The notes beneath the pieces were generated by a model, which searched no databases, had not been told where the DNA came from, and worked only from the letters and a program-made list of their open reading frames with translations. 64,000 bases of DNA from Cryoendolithus antarcticus (Eukaryota > Ascomycota > Dothideomycetes > Cladosporiales > Cladosporiaceae). The stretch is from contig NAJO01000027.1 in assembly GCA_002077065.1 (NCBI GenBank), forward strand, positions 186,001-250,000. The letters run 5' to 3'. How positions within the stretch are numbered: the first letter of the stretch is position 1; every line of letters begins with the position of its first letter. A program made the translations under genes and the position numbers. Below are positions 53,961-63,148 of the stretch, piece after piece.

Positions 53961-55769
53961 ATGCAGTCTGGCAATGCTCGAACCAGCTCAACGCCTGCTA
54001 CCGGTCACTCCTCGACACTGCGACCAAGGCCCAGGCGGCTGATATCAGGCTTGGACGATGGGGAGGAGCTGGTCTCAGATCCGAGCAGTCCTCCCAGAGG
54101 AAGTCGCTTCACCAGCAGAGATGCAAGTCCGATACCTGCCGAGCGTCTGAGCCGGCCAGGAAGCTCCAGGCTCAATGAAAGGGTCGGGAACAGTGTGCTT
54201 GCGAGAGGCACAGGCGTGGGAAGCTTAGACGGGCGAGGGCAGAGTCCTTCAGCACTCGCAGGACTGTGGGGAAACTCCTGGACGGCTCTACAGGGCATTG
54301 CGACTGATCTGCTTGGGAGCGATGTTGCGAGTCTGCCACGGCAGCCTGCTCCGCGCACACGCAAGCCAATGAGCAAGCTGGAGTTCACGAATCGAGCAAG
54401 CAGTGTGACACGCTGGGGACCGACGTCAGCTCCCATGATCCATGATGTGGCTGCTGGGTCAAAGCAGGATGCCGAGAACGCTGTCAGGGCGCGTAAGAGG
54501 AAGGACATGCTATTACAGCAGGACTCGAGCTATGCCGACACGCTGGGCAAGTTCAAGCGGCGGACATCGGACGATGATCGCGCAACATCTTCGTCTGCTC
54601 CTCCTGATGATCGGGAAGCACTGGTGTACCTCCATCATGTGCAGAAAGCAGACACTCTGGCAGGGATTACGATCAGATACAATTGCTCGGCCAACACAGT
54701 GCGCAAGGCCAACAGAATGTGGCCGAACGATACAGTGCATAGTCGAGAAGCCATCGTCTTGCCAGTCGATGCCTGCGGAGTCAAAGGACGCCCAGTCTCT
54801 GGACCGGAAGCTGTGGATCTGCTCAGTGATGAGTCCGACTCACTAGCAGCTGGCCAAGCAAAAGACGTGACCCCAATCACCAACGGTCACACCGCTTACC
54901 CGTCAATCTTCGACTGCGGCCAGTCCTCCACCACAGCCTCAAACGCTGATATCGAACCACCCTGGCATCATGACTCCTGGGTCCTCCTCCCAAACGCTAC
55001 TCAACCCACCGAAATCGTCCGCCTCTCCCGCCAAAGTCTCGGCTACTTCCCACCCGCCCGTCGAAAAGAGAACTGCTACTCTGACCTTAACACACCCTCT
55101 TCTTCTTTCGACCTAAGCCGCTCTCCAGTCCCAGACCTCCCAAACCTCCCAGCCATGTCTCCATCTCGAGCCGACCCACCACAACGCCCTCCTCGAACCC
55201 GGAAACTAAGCAGCGCAACAACCGGTTACTTCCCCTCCTACCTCACCGGCCCCGGCGGCGTCGGCTCCATGAGCGCAGACATACGTTCCCCCGGCCCAGG
55301 CCAAGACAGCCTGAACGCCATGTTCGCCCGCCACCTCCCCGATGTCGCGCCGCCCAAAAACCAGCAATCGCTCTATCCACCCGAGATGCCGCTATATACA
55401 GATGCCGGCACGCCAGTTGGCAGCGGAACGGCAACACCGAACGTAGCGCATGCACTGAACTTGGAACATGTAGGTGGCGCTATTGAGCATTGGGTAAGGA
55501 GGGTAGCTAGTAAGGCCAAGGGCGCCGTTGAGCCTGGGGAGAGGAGTCGTGCGGCAAGAACCAGTGTAGGGCAGCCAGGTATGGGAGGGGGAGATGTGGG
55601 AGACTTGATCGAGATGACTGATGAGTTTGAGATTGGAGGGGATGAGAGTGAGGAGGAAGGGAGAGGAAGGCAGGGCTCTCAGGTTACGGAGCTGAGAGCT
55701 TCCGGGAGGGATGCTGGGCACAGTCAAGTGAGGAAGAGGGAACTGAGTAAGGGAGTGAAGGATGATTGA
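53961..55769 (+). CDS. Cytosolic LysM-domain protein
   Basis: Intronless, 602 aa. There is no signal peptide or membrane segment. One LysM domain lies at about 222-269 (YLHHVQKADTLAGITIRYNC, NRMWPNDTVHSREAIVLPVDAC). It is flanked by long disordered regions rich in Ser, Pro and Arg. A conserved-looking segment lies at the far C-terminus (IEHWVRRVASKAKGA, then DLIEMTDEFEIGGDESEEEG). Intracellular LysM proteins of this size are widespread in filamentous fungi and resemble animal LYSMD1/2. They are not the secreted chitin-binding effectors. The ligand is unknown. The start context GCCAGAAATG is acceptable. Confidence 0.87.
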   Translation: MQSGNARTSSTPATGHSSTLRPRPRRLISGLDDGEELVSDPSSPPRGSRFTSRDASPIPAERLSRPGSSRLNERVGNSVLARGTGVGSLDGRGQSPSALAGLWGNSWTALQGIATDLLGSDVASLPRQPAPRTRKPMSKLEFTNRASSVTRWGPTSAPMIHDVAAGSKQDAENAVRARKRKDMLLQQDSSYADTLGKFKRRTSDDDRATSSSAPPDDREALVYLHHVQKADTLAGITIRYNCSANTVRKANRMWPNDTVHSREAIVLPVDACGVKGRPVSGPEAVDLLSDESDSLAAGQAKDVTPITNGHTAYPSIFDCGQSSTTASNADIEPPWHHDSWVLLPNATQPTEIVRLSRQSLGYFPPARRKENCYSDLNTPSSSFDLSRSPVPDLPNLPAMSPSRADPPQRPPRTRKLSSATTGYFPSYLTGPGGVGSMSADIRSPGPGQDSLNAMFARHLPDVAPPKNQQSLYPPEMPLYTDAGTPVGSGTATPNVAHALNLEHVGGAIEHWVRRVASKAKGAVEPGERSRAARTSVGQPGMGGGDVGDLIEMTDEFEIGGDESEEEGRGRQGSQVTELRASGRDAGHSQVRKRELSKGVKDD

Positions 55770-55851
55770 ATGATGTCAATACACTCGCTGTCTTCTCCCA
55801 GCCATCTGCCACCATCGCCTCATCGCTACCTCCCCATCACTCGCTCGCTCT

Positions 55852-56088
55852 TCAGAACCTATCGTTTGCCCTGGACTGGCTGAGCGTCCACAGCTCTTCG
55901 CCGAAGGTCGTCAAACCAATCTCCGCGATGGTAGCCGCGACCCCGTCTCTATCTGCACGCAGCAGCTTGCACCATGCGATAGCGAGTGCCAGGCACGCAG
56001 ACGCGTCGGATTCGTATGCCTAAACACCATCAGGACCAGTTGATTGCATCATAGCTGAGGGCCCATTGCTCGAAGGAGAACGTACCAT
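55852..56088 (-). CDS. 56-aa microprotein split directly after the start codon
   Basis: The ATG at 56088-56086 is followed at once by an intron (56085-56020, GTACGT...TTTAG, 66 nt). The second exon (56019-55852) then reads AYESDASACLALAIAWCKLL and ends SRANDRF with TGA. The peptide is 56 aa with an amphipathic helical look and a GC-rich third position like neighbouring genes. A TATA box (56278-56285) and a leader intron (56196-56141, GTGAGT...CTAATCAATAACACAG) complete a gene-like structure. If the leader intron is retained, a 14-codon upstream frame precedes the start. I recognise no family. It is convergent with the LysM gene (about 80 bp between stops) and lies beyond the 3' end of HOS3. 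Confidence 0.6.
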
Positions 56089-56140
56089 TGTTGTGACTTG
56101 GGTGGAGTCACAAAGGAGTTCTCTTGGCGATAGGGGTTGT

Positions 56141-56196
56141 CTGTGTTATTGATTAGTGTACCACTCCGATGCAGATACACTTTGCGCCATACTCAC
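56141..56196 (-). other. Putative 5'-UTR intron of the microgene
   Basis: GTGAGT donor at 56196, CACTAATCAATAACACAG branch and acceptor ending at 56141, 56 nt. It lies between a TATA box and the microgene ATG. It contains an ATG that would open a 14-codon upstream frame if retained. Confidence 0.55.
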
Positions 56197-56277
56197 GAGA
56201 AGCGAGAAAGCGCTGCGCCACGGAGAAGACTTGGTGGTATTGGTGGGTGAGGTAGAGGGAGAATTGATCGAGAAGTT

Positions 56278-56285
56278 CTTATATA
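56278..56285 (-). promoter_or_regulatory. TATA box of the microgene
   Basis: TATATAAG on the minus strand, followed by a pyrimidine-rich stretch (CTCCCTCTACCTCACCCACC) typical of fungal start sites. Confidence 0.5.
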
Positions 56286-56477
56286 CGCAACAGCGAACGA
56301 AAGACTACCCTCTCCTTGGCAGGCAAGAGCGTTCAACAGCAGTCGCGACTTCCTTTATACTACCACAGACCACCTACAAGCTTCTATGAGTGTCCACTCA
56401 GTGAACAGACTTGAAAGCATTACAAAAAGTATCTATGGGTATCTCGTATTCCAATGACAACACAAGAAACCTCTCCA

Positions 56478-59400
56478 TCAAACTCCTGGCTTCGCAGGCG
56501 TGACTGGGACCTCCCAGACATCGTCGCCCTCTGCGCCTGCACTGCTATGGTCAAGAGTGGGCGCTGCTACAAGGTTCTCAGCGCTTTTGGTGCCGACAGA
56601 CGGCGGAGGGGCGGCGAATGGAATAGCGCCTGTCGCGCTCCAGACTGGCAATGTGCCATGTAAAGGGGACTCGGTCTTCCCCTCCCGCGCAGGCGAAAAG
56701 CTGGCATCGATATTTCCATTCGATGGTTGGGCCTGAGCGGTAGCTTCTTCGCGCAGAAGCTGTCTAGCGGGACTATCGTAGATCTCTTTTTGGGCGTCAG
56801 GTCGCAGCGACGGGGTAGGCAGCGCGACGCTGGGCGTGAAATCGGCTGGCACGGGTGCTGCTTCCGCCTGCCGCAGTGGGAGCGGCGAAAGCGGCGCTGC
56901 GGACTGTGGCTCCAGCTTTTGATATGGTACGTGTAAATCCGGTGCGGCCGGAGGTGCGAGCTCTTGCGGTGCAGTGTCTACATCAGCAATGGGCCACGGA
57001 CCTGCTAGAGTAGGCTCTTGTATCGATGGAGCTGCGAATGGCTCTGATACGGCTGGAGGACTGACGATAGTGGCTGGGAGGTTTTGAACAGGTGTCTGTA
57101 CCGCTGCCACTGGAGCTGGCGGCTTGCCATTCGTACCTTGCGGGCCCAATCTCGCCTTCTGCGCTGGTGTCAAAACAGTAGCACTCTTCGACTCGGCTGG
57201 CGTGCCCATAGCGGCCTTCCTCGCTGCAGCGTTCAGGCGTCGCGTCTCAGCACCCTTGAGTGCACTCGCACGCCTCTCAGCCGCTAGCTTCTCCTTGAGC
57301 TTCCGCTCGTGTTCTTCCTTCGATACTGGTGGATTCAAGCGAAGCTTGCTAGTCTTGGACACCAGAGCATCGAAGTCGGAGACGTTGCTCGTCGGCGCCG
57401 GCGTTGGCGATTTTGGCATGGCAGTAGTCGGAGCTGGCTGTGGCGCAAGCGACACACCGTTCTCGACTGGCTGCAAGCTTACAGCAGGCGATACAGGCGC
57501 ACTAGCACTGTCAGTGATTCTCCTCACAGCAGTTGGTTTCGCCGGCGACCTGGTCTTCTTGACCTGAACGCTCGGCTTCGTCGTTGCTCTGGGCACAGCG
57601 GGTGGTCTCATCGCTGCACTCGCCATCGCACTAGGCCCAGACATAGCAGGCATAGGCGGCGCCGTACCATCATCTGACAAAACGCTCATAGTACTGGCCA
57701 TGCTACTCCTCCTACTCGTGCGTCTCTGCTGAGTGACTTGCGGCACGGCTTCGGTGCTCGAAGGCAGCTCAGCGATGGTCCGCCTCCGATCCGTCCTCGA
57801 TACGACACGCAAGTGCTCCGAGCTGCCTGCTCTCGCAGGCTTAGTGGCGCGGGTGCGCAGTTGGCGAGCGGCATCTCCCTCGACGATCGTAGGAGGGCTG
57901 ACGAATCGCTTCTCTGCCTTCGGACCAGCGAGCTCTTCAGCTGTGCAAGAAAAGGTTTGACGGTCCTGCGGGATGAGCAGCTTGGAGAGTTCCTGGGCAG
58001 CGGTGATCCAGTCGACTTCAGGCGGTGGCGGGGTCGGTGGTCGAGCTTCGGCGGGTACTTCTCGCATGGTTCCAGAGATCGTACGGGCGTACCTTTGCGC
58101 ATCTACCACTTTGTATGCGAATGACTCGGTCGGTGTGGCGTACGTTGGCTGCTGGCCTACGCGGACTTTCTTGCCAGCACCTGGTGGAGGCGGTGGGTGA
58201 ATTTTGTTCTCCAGTGCGGTGAGATTCGCAGCGGACCACCAAGAGGGATCGTAGCGACCTGGGCCGCTGCCGTGGCCGAGTGACATGCTATCGAGCTGCT
58301 GCTCGAGGCTGAGAGCACCGTTCGCACCATGCATCGATCTGCCCAGCCCGCTCTGCTGCGGAGGATATGCCGAGTTCGTGATCGATGTCTCCGGCAAGCA
58401 GAGTCCGGATAGGTGGCTCAGCACACCACTGCATAGTGCTCGATCGCTATAGCCACCCTCGAGCACACTAATCACTCGGCCATCGCAGCCGCTGCCAGTC
58501 TCTTGCGAAAGCTGCACGATGTCACTCGTGAAGCGCGCATAAAACTCGGTCGGCACATTGACCTTGTGTCGCTGCATGCCTTCACCTTCATACTCCGAGG
58601 CGTCAAAGCCAGCGGAAATGAAGATCGCAGCCTTGGGCTGTGCCTTGGCCTCACTTCGCACCCTCTCTGTATGATGGCGTAAGAAGACTCGAGCCTTGTC
58701 AATCAGCACCCGATATCGATGCTCGTATAGCTGCCAGAACTCGTCGATGGTCTTCCAAGTCTGCAGGTGCACGTTCCAGATCGACTGACAGTGCGCGTTC
58801 TCGATGCACAAGCTAGCTGCCTGCACTTTCTCATCATCGCCAAGCTCACACGGATAGCTGTTGATATCGTGAAGACTGTAGTAGCCAATGTCTGGGCCCA
58901 GCTTTGACTTGTTGAGCTTGCCATTCTGTCGCTTGACGTAGTTCTTTCCATTGCGCTCCCAGGTGATTGCTTGACTGCCGTCTCCGTGGTGTAGGTCAAA
59001 GTCGATGATTGCAGCATGGGTGAGCCCGTGAGTCTGCGCTGCATACTCGAGCCCTACGTGCACATTGTTGAGCCAGCAAAAGCCAGAAGGGAAGTCTGCA
59101 CTGCAGTGATGGCCAGGTGGTCGGACTGCCACAAAGGCTCGACTCGTTCGGGTTCTGCTGTCGAATACGCCGTCCACCGCATCTGCAACTCCTCCGAGCG
59201 CACCTTGGAAGGCCTGAAGTGACTCTTGGCAGAGATACAGATCGCCCTGATGGAACGTCCGCTTCTCGATTCCGTCAGTCGACGCAGACCGCGTAAGCTC
59301 CTTCTCTCCCTTGGCCAGCCTCTCCCCAGCTAGTCCACACATCCCCTTCAGCTCGCCCATCCACGCAGTCCCATGCACACTCGTCACACATGGACTCGTG

Positions 59401-60074
59401 ACCTCCAACTCCCGTGCAGTCCGCCTGATCTTGAACGGTGGCGGCCCATCGACCTTCCTCTCTGGATGCGGCGCATGTCTTCCACCCTGCTCATGCCCTC
59501 CCATCCTTACGAAGGCAGTCGCAGCGCCCAGCACTCCAGCGTGAAGTCTCTCTGGTCGCTCCACAATCATGGCCAGATTGCCTTTGCTCGTTTTGGGGCG
59601 AGAGAAGCGATGCCCGTAGCAAGCATCATGCAGCACTACAAGAGTCTCCGCTCCTACATCGTCCTCCATCTTCGCCAACTCCCGCGCAAAGTGCAACTTC
59701 GCTACATCTGGTGCGGTTAGAATGACTGGCTCCACGATCGGCTTCATGGTCGCCTGAGCCTCCCTAAGGCCAGAGATCAGATTGCTGATGGAGCGTTTGG
59801 GTGTTGGTCGTTTGTCTGACTGATCAGGAGGGTGCTGGCCTGACAGGGAGGAGCGGGAGTGCTGCCTGTTCAAGCGAGGAGAAGGAGCAGCTTGAGGTGT
59901 CGTTTGGCGGGAAGGGGTGCGGCGGGCGGAGTGGGGCGTTGGCGGGGCATTGCGGGCGGTGGAGGGTCCTGGAGAGCCCGTGGGAGGGGTGTTGCTCGGG
60001 GGTTCGTCCATTGTCTTTATACTGGTGGGCATGGGCGGACGTCCAGAGCCAGGCGATGAGCTCGGATAGTCCAT
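56478..60074 (-). CDS. HOS3: Histone deacetylase, HOS3/HosB type
   Basis: Intronless, 1198 aa. The class II-like deacetylase domain spans about 140-580. Zinc and catalytic signatures are RPPGHHC (318-324), DFPSGFCWLNN, IIDFDLHHGDGSQ (356-368), SAGFDASEYEGEGM and LEGGYSDRAL. An N-terminal 100-residue Pro/Ser-rich region precedes it. A long low-complexity C-terminal tail of about 550 residues follows, with Lys/Ala/Glu-rich coiled segments (HERKLKEKLAAERRASALKGAETRR). HosB-type enzymes deacetylate histones and affect chromatin and secondary metabolism in Aspergillus. It is divergent from ATP23 across 220 bp. Confidence 0.95.
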   Translation of the reverse strand: MDYPSSSPGSGRPPMPTSIKTMDEPPSNTPPTGSPGPSTARNAPPTPHSARRTPSRQTTPQAAPSPRLNRQHSRSSLSGQHPPDQSDKRPTPKRSISNLISGLREAQATMKPIVEPVILTAPDVAKLHFARELAKMEDDVGAETLVVLHDACYGHRFSRPKTSKGNLAMIVERPERLHAGVLGAATAFVRMGGHEQGGRHAPHPERKVDGPPPFKIRRTARELEVTSPCVTSVHGTAWMGELKGMCGLAGERLAKGEKELTRSASTDGIEKRTFHQGDLYLCQESLQAFQGALGGVADAVDGVFDSRTRTSRAFVAVRPPGHHCSADFPSGFCWLNNVHVGLEYAAQTHGLTHAAIIDFDLHHGDGSQAITWERNGKNYVKRQNGKLNKSKLGPDIGYYSLHDINSYPCELGDDEKVQAASLCIENAHCQSIWNVHLQTWKTIDEFWQLYEHRYRVLIDKARVFLRHHTERVRSEAKAQPKAAIFISAGFDASEYEGEGMQRHKVNVPTEFYARFTSDIVQLSQETGSGCDGRVISVLEGGYSDRALCSGVLSHLSGLCLPETSITNSAYPPQQSGLGRSMHGANGALSLEQQLDSMSLGHGSGPGRYDPSWWSAANLTALENKIHPPPPPGAGKKVRVGQQPTYATPTESFAYKVVDAQRYARTISGTMREVPAEARPPTPPPPEVDWITAAQELSKLLIPQDRQTFSCTAEELAGPKAEKRFVSPPTIVEGDAARQLRTRATKPARAGSSEHLRVVSRTDRRRTIAELPSSTEAVPQVTQQRRTSRRSSMASTMSVLSDDGTAPPMPAMSGPSAMASAAMRPPAVPRATTKPSVQVKKTRSPAKPTAVRRITDSASAPVSPAVSLQPVENGVSLAPQPAPTTAMPKSPTPAPTSNVSDFDALVSKTSKLRLNPPVSKEEHERKLKEKLAAERRASALKGAETRRLNAAARKAAMGTPAESKSATVLTPAQKARLGPQGTNGKPPAPVAAVQTPVQNLPATIVSPPAVSEPFAAPSIQEPTLAGPWPIADVDTAPQELAPPAAPDLHVPYQKLEPQSAAPLSPLPLRQAEAAPVPADFTPSVALPTPSLRPDAQKEIYDSPARQLLREEATAQAQPSNGNIDASFSPAREGKTESPLHGTLPVWSATGAIPFAAPPPSVGTKSAENLVAAPTLDHSSAGAEGDDVWEVPVTPAKPGV

Positions 60075-60294
60075 TCTCGCTATCGTTGCGCCGCTGGGCG
60101 CCTATATCGTCCACGCAGATATGCGACAAGTGACGTCCTGTTGTACGACGCGAAAGAAGTCGCGTTTGATGCGCACCAATCATGTCTCACCACCACAATG
60201 CCTTGGCATATCACCATACTCGAAACGATAGAACCCCATTCACGGCGACGATAGCCTGCATTACTCAAGGAATCGACCTTGGCGCTATCTCATC
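60075..60294. promoter_or_regulatory. Divergent promoter, HOS3 / ATP23
   Basis: 220 bp between two divergent starts, so the two housekeeping-type genes share a short promoter. No specific element is identified. Confidence 0.45.
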
Positions 60295-61014
60295 ATGGCG
60301 ATGGACGCCCCTCAAACCGCCACCCCAACAATGAGCAACACCATCTCCTCCGCCGACTCAGAAACCTTCTACAACTGGTCAACCTTCTTCTCCATCCTCA
60401 CCGGCCGCGCAGACCCCACCCTCCGCCAGAAGTACTACGACCACCACGACGACATCAACGAAGAAAAGTACACCACGCGCTGCAACAACGACAAAGAATG
60501 GCTCTTCAAGCACTCCCCCATAATCCGCTTCATGTCGCATAACATCGGCCTCCTCGCCCCAAGCTCAGGCACAGCATCAATCACAAGCGACACTGTGACC
60601 TGCGCCCGCTGCCCGACCTCTCAGGCAGGTGGCTTCAGCCCCACGCACGGCATCTTGATATGCGCAAATCACATCCGGAATCGAGGGCATTTGGAAGACA
60701 CACTGGCGCATGAGATGGTGCATGCCTACGACCACATGCGGTTTAAGCTCGATCCCTACGATCTGCGACACGCGGCTTGCATGGAGATCAGGGCGAGTAC
60801 GTTGAGCGGGGAGTGTAGATGGGGAAGGGAGTTCTTCACGAGAGGCCAGTTGGGGTTGACGCAGCAGTTGCAGGAGTGTGTGAGGCGGAGGGCGACGTTG
60901 AGTGTGGCTGCGAGACCGGCTTGTAAGGATGATGTACAGGCTGTGAGAGTCGTGGATGAGGTTTGGGAGGGGTGTTTCCGGGATACGCGGCCGTTTGATG
61001 AGATATATCGGTGA
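60295..61014 (+). CDS. ATP23: Mitochondrial inner membrane protease Atp23
   Basis: Intronless, 239 aa. The zinc-metalloprotease motif is HEMVHAYDHMRF. The conserved Cys-rich frame of the family is present: TRCNNDKEWLF, VTCARCPT, GILICANH, HAACMEIRAS, SGECRWGREF, ECVRRRA and CKDD. ATP23 processes the precursor of ATP synthase subunit 6 in the intermembrane space and assists ATP synthase assembly. It also degrades some lipid-transfer proteins. Three closely spaced Met codons (60295, 60301, 60331) make the exact start uncertain. No presequence is needed, because import relies on the Cys residues. Confidence 0.95.
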   Translation: MAMDAPQTATPTMSNTISSADSETFYNWSTFFSILTGRADPTLRQKYYDHHDDINEEKYTTRCNNDKEWLFKHSPIIRFMSHNIGLLAPSSGTASITSDTVTCARCPTSQAGGFSPTHGILICANHIRNRGHLEDTLAHEMVHAYDHMRFKLDPYDLRHAACMEIRASTLSGECRWGREFFTRGQLGLTQQLQECVRRRATLSVAARPACKDDVQAVRVVDEVWEGCFRDTRPFDEIYR

Positions 61015-61612
61015 GGCGTGGTAGGATCACGACGAGAGACGAGACTGGAAGAGACAGAGGTGGACTTCTTCGACGTTGTGTCTGGGCAAAGCTCTGGCCT
61101 GGTGGTAATTTAACCGGACGTCTTCTGCTCGGAGCCATTGCTGAGAGGAATCGCGACGATCAACGCGGCCCAGCGCCTTGCACGGCTGTGGAATTGGACA
61201 TTCATTCGCAACGATGAAGGGATCTTCCCAGCCTCTGCGCGTTCCGACACCCGGCCTTCGGACTGAACAGGAACTACACAAAGCAACGGCAGACATCGCG
61301 CCATCGAGACGGCGACCGCCCGCCATGTACTGTCAGCGATTAAGCGACCCCGATGGCCGAGACCTACTGCCATAGGCAACTACGGCAATTCCGTTGACCT
61401 GACCTGACAGTCGCGTCGCCACAATCTCAGAGGACGAAAGCGAAGCTTGATGCGTCAAGGGTCCGCGGTAAAGAGCAGAGGTGAGGTGGACGAACAGAAA
61501 CACAACAGCGCGGACGACCATCGCTTCGTGTATAGCGAGACTATGAACTCCCAGCGATAAACTCCACTCACATGCAGATCAGAAACCAAGAATCATTAAT
61601 GCCTTCTCTTCG
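61015..61612. other. Intergenic between convergent ATP23 and Aurora genes
   Basis: About 600 bp without supported coding or RNA content. Confidence 0.5.
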
Positions 61613-62749
61613 TCACTTCCCACCCTTGACACAATGCCGCAGAATCCACGGATGCCGCTCCACCTCCTCTAGCGCCAGTCGCTTCTCCGGATCCAAGACA
61701 AGCAGTCGCTTTATGAGATCCCTCGCCTCCGCGCTCAAATTGGTTGGTATAGTCATCTCCCCCCTCGCAATGCGTCTCTGCGTCATAACAGGCGTATCCT
61801 CAAACGGCGCCTCCCCCACCAGAAACTCATAAGCCAGCACGCCCAAACTCCACAAATCAACTTTCTCATCATACCAGTTCTCCTCCCTGCCCGGCCTTAT
61901 CATCTCTGGCGGCAAATAATCGAGCGTGCCGCACATAGTTTTCCGCCGGTTATTAGGCGCGTGCACACTCCACCCAAAATCCGAAATCTTGATCTCCCCG
62001 TGCAAGCCCACGAGGATGTTCTCGGGCTTAATATCCCGATGTATGACGTGCTTCTTATGCAGATACTTCAACGCACTCGCCATCTGCGCGATATACTGCG
62101 CGGCCAACGGCTCCGCGAACTTGCCCGCTTTGCGCAAATGCTTGTACAACTCGCCCCTCCCAGCAAACTCCAGGATCAAGAATATCCGCTTGCTATCGTG
62201 GAAATGGCCGTACAAGCGCAGCACATTCGGATGCGCGAGGTTCGATTGGATTTCGATCTCGCGGCGGACTTGCTTTTCGACTTTTCCCTGCTGTAGTTCG
62301 GATTTGTGCAGCACTTTGAGCGCGCAGACGAAGCCTGTGCTGCGCGTGCGGGCGAGGTAGACGCGTCCGAATTTGCCTTTGCCGAGGGGTTTGCCGATTT
62401 CGAACATGCCTAGATGGAAGGCTTTGGGGGGTGTTGGGATGGACTGTGTTATTGGGTCTGTTGAGCTGTCTGAAGGTCGAGATTCGGTAGCTGAGGAGCG
62501 GGGGAGGGCTGTGAGGGAGGAGCCGGATTGCGCTGATTGGGATGGTAAAGTGATCTTCGTAAGATGCTGCGGTTTCGACGCTGTGCTGTTGTTTGCGATC
62601 TTCTGCAGTGGTAGCTTGAGGCGTGACTGCGATGCTGAGAGGGATGAGGCCAATGTCTTGGATTTGTTGAAGGGCGCGTTGCTGTCGAAGTTCTCATCTT
62701 GGACACTCACACCCTCCAGGGCGCTCGAGAGATAATCCACGTTAGCCAT
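61613..62749 (-). CDS. IPL1: Aurora-family serine/threonine kinase
   Basis: Intronless from [13 protein letters not shown] at 62749, 378 aa. The frame extends upstream, but that part lies in the promoter. The N-terminal 110 residues are disordered. The kinase domain starts at [20 protein letters not shown] (P-loop 123-128). It has the ATP Lys at 145 (CALKVL), HRDIKPEN (237-244), DFG (257-259), the activation-loop Thr in [15 protein letters not shown] (Thr271) and the C-lobe [12 protein letters not shown]. The wording is that of Aurora/Ipl1/Ark1, the chromosomal passenger kinase that corrects kinetochore attachment. Fungi of this group usually have one Aurora, consistent with an essential role here. 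Confidence 0.95.
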   Translation of the reverse strand: MANVDYLSSALEGVSVQDENFDSNAPFNKSKTLASSLSASQSRLKLPLQKIANNSTASKPQHLTKITLPSQSAQSGSSLTALPRSSATESRPSDSSTDPITQSIPTPPKAFHLGMFEIGKPLGKGKFGRVYLARTRSTGFVCALKVLHKSELQQGKVEKQVRREIEIQSNLAHPNVLRLYGHFHDSKRIFLILEFAGRGELYKHLRKAGKFAEPLAAQYIAQMASALKYLHKKHVIHRDIKPENILVGLHGEIKISDFGWSVHAPNNRRKTMCGTLDYLPPEMIRPGREENWYDEKVDLWSLGVLAYEFLVGEAPFEDTPVMTQRRIARGEMTIPTNLSAEARDLIKRLLVLDPEKRLALEEVERHPWILRHCVKGGK

Positions 62750-63148
62750 AATGCGCTGTAGTGATTGTGTGCGCTTGCGACAGACTAGCGACCTCAATGT
62801 CGAAGTTGAGTTTACAGCCGGCGTTGGCATGACAATACGTCGGAGTTACGTTATTCCGGGCGATGTGACTCTAGGGCGCCGCTTTCGCATGCGAGCGTAT
62901 GCAGGTACGATGCAGATCCTCAAATACGGGCAGTTGCATATTTCTCCTCAAAGGCAGCTCATTGCCTCATTCTCGAAGGCATTGCACTTCTTTGCCTTGT
63001 CGTTCCGGCGTGACATATAGAAGCGATCCCCCGCTCAAGGTATCCAGGAACGCCGCATTGCTCTTTTTCTCTCTTCCTGGCAGTACGCTTCAAACTCCGA
63101 GTGTGCTTCGTGACTCGAAGAGAACCACTCGCAGTACTGGCTACAAGG
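62750..63148. promoter_or_regulatory. Divergent promoter, Aurora kinase / glutamate 5-kinase
   Basis: About 400 bp between two divergent starts. A TATA-like ACATATAG lies at about 63013-63020, oriented toward the kinase on the plus strand. Confidence 0.4.
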
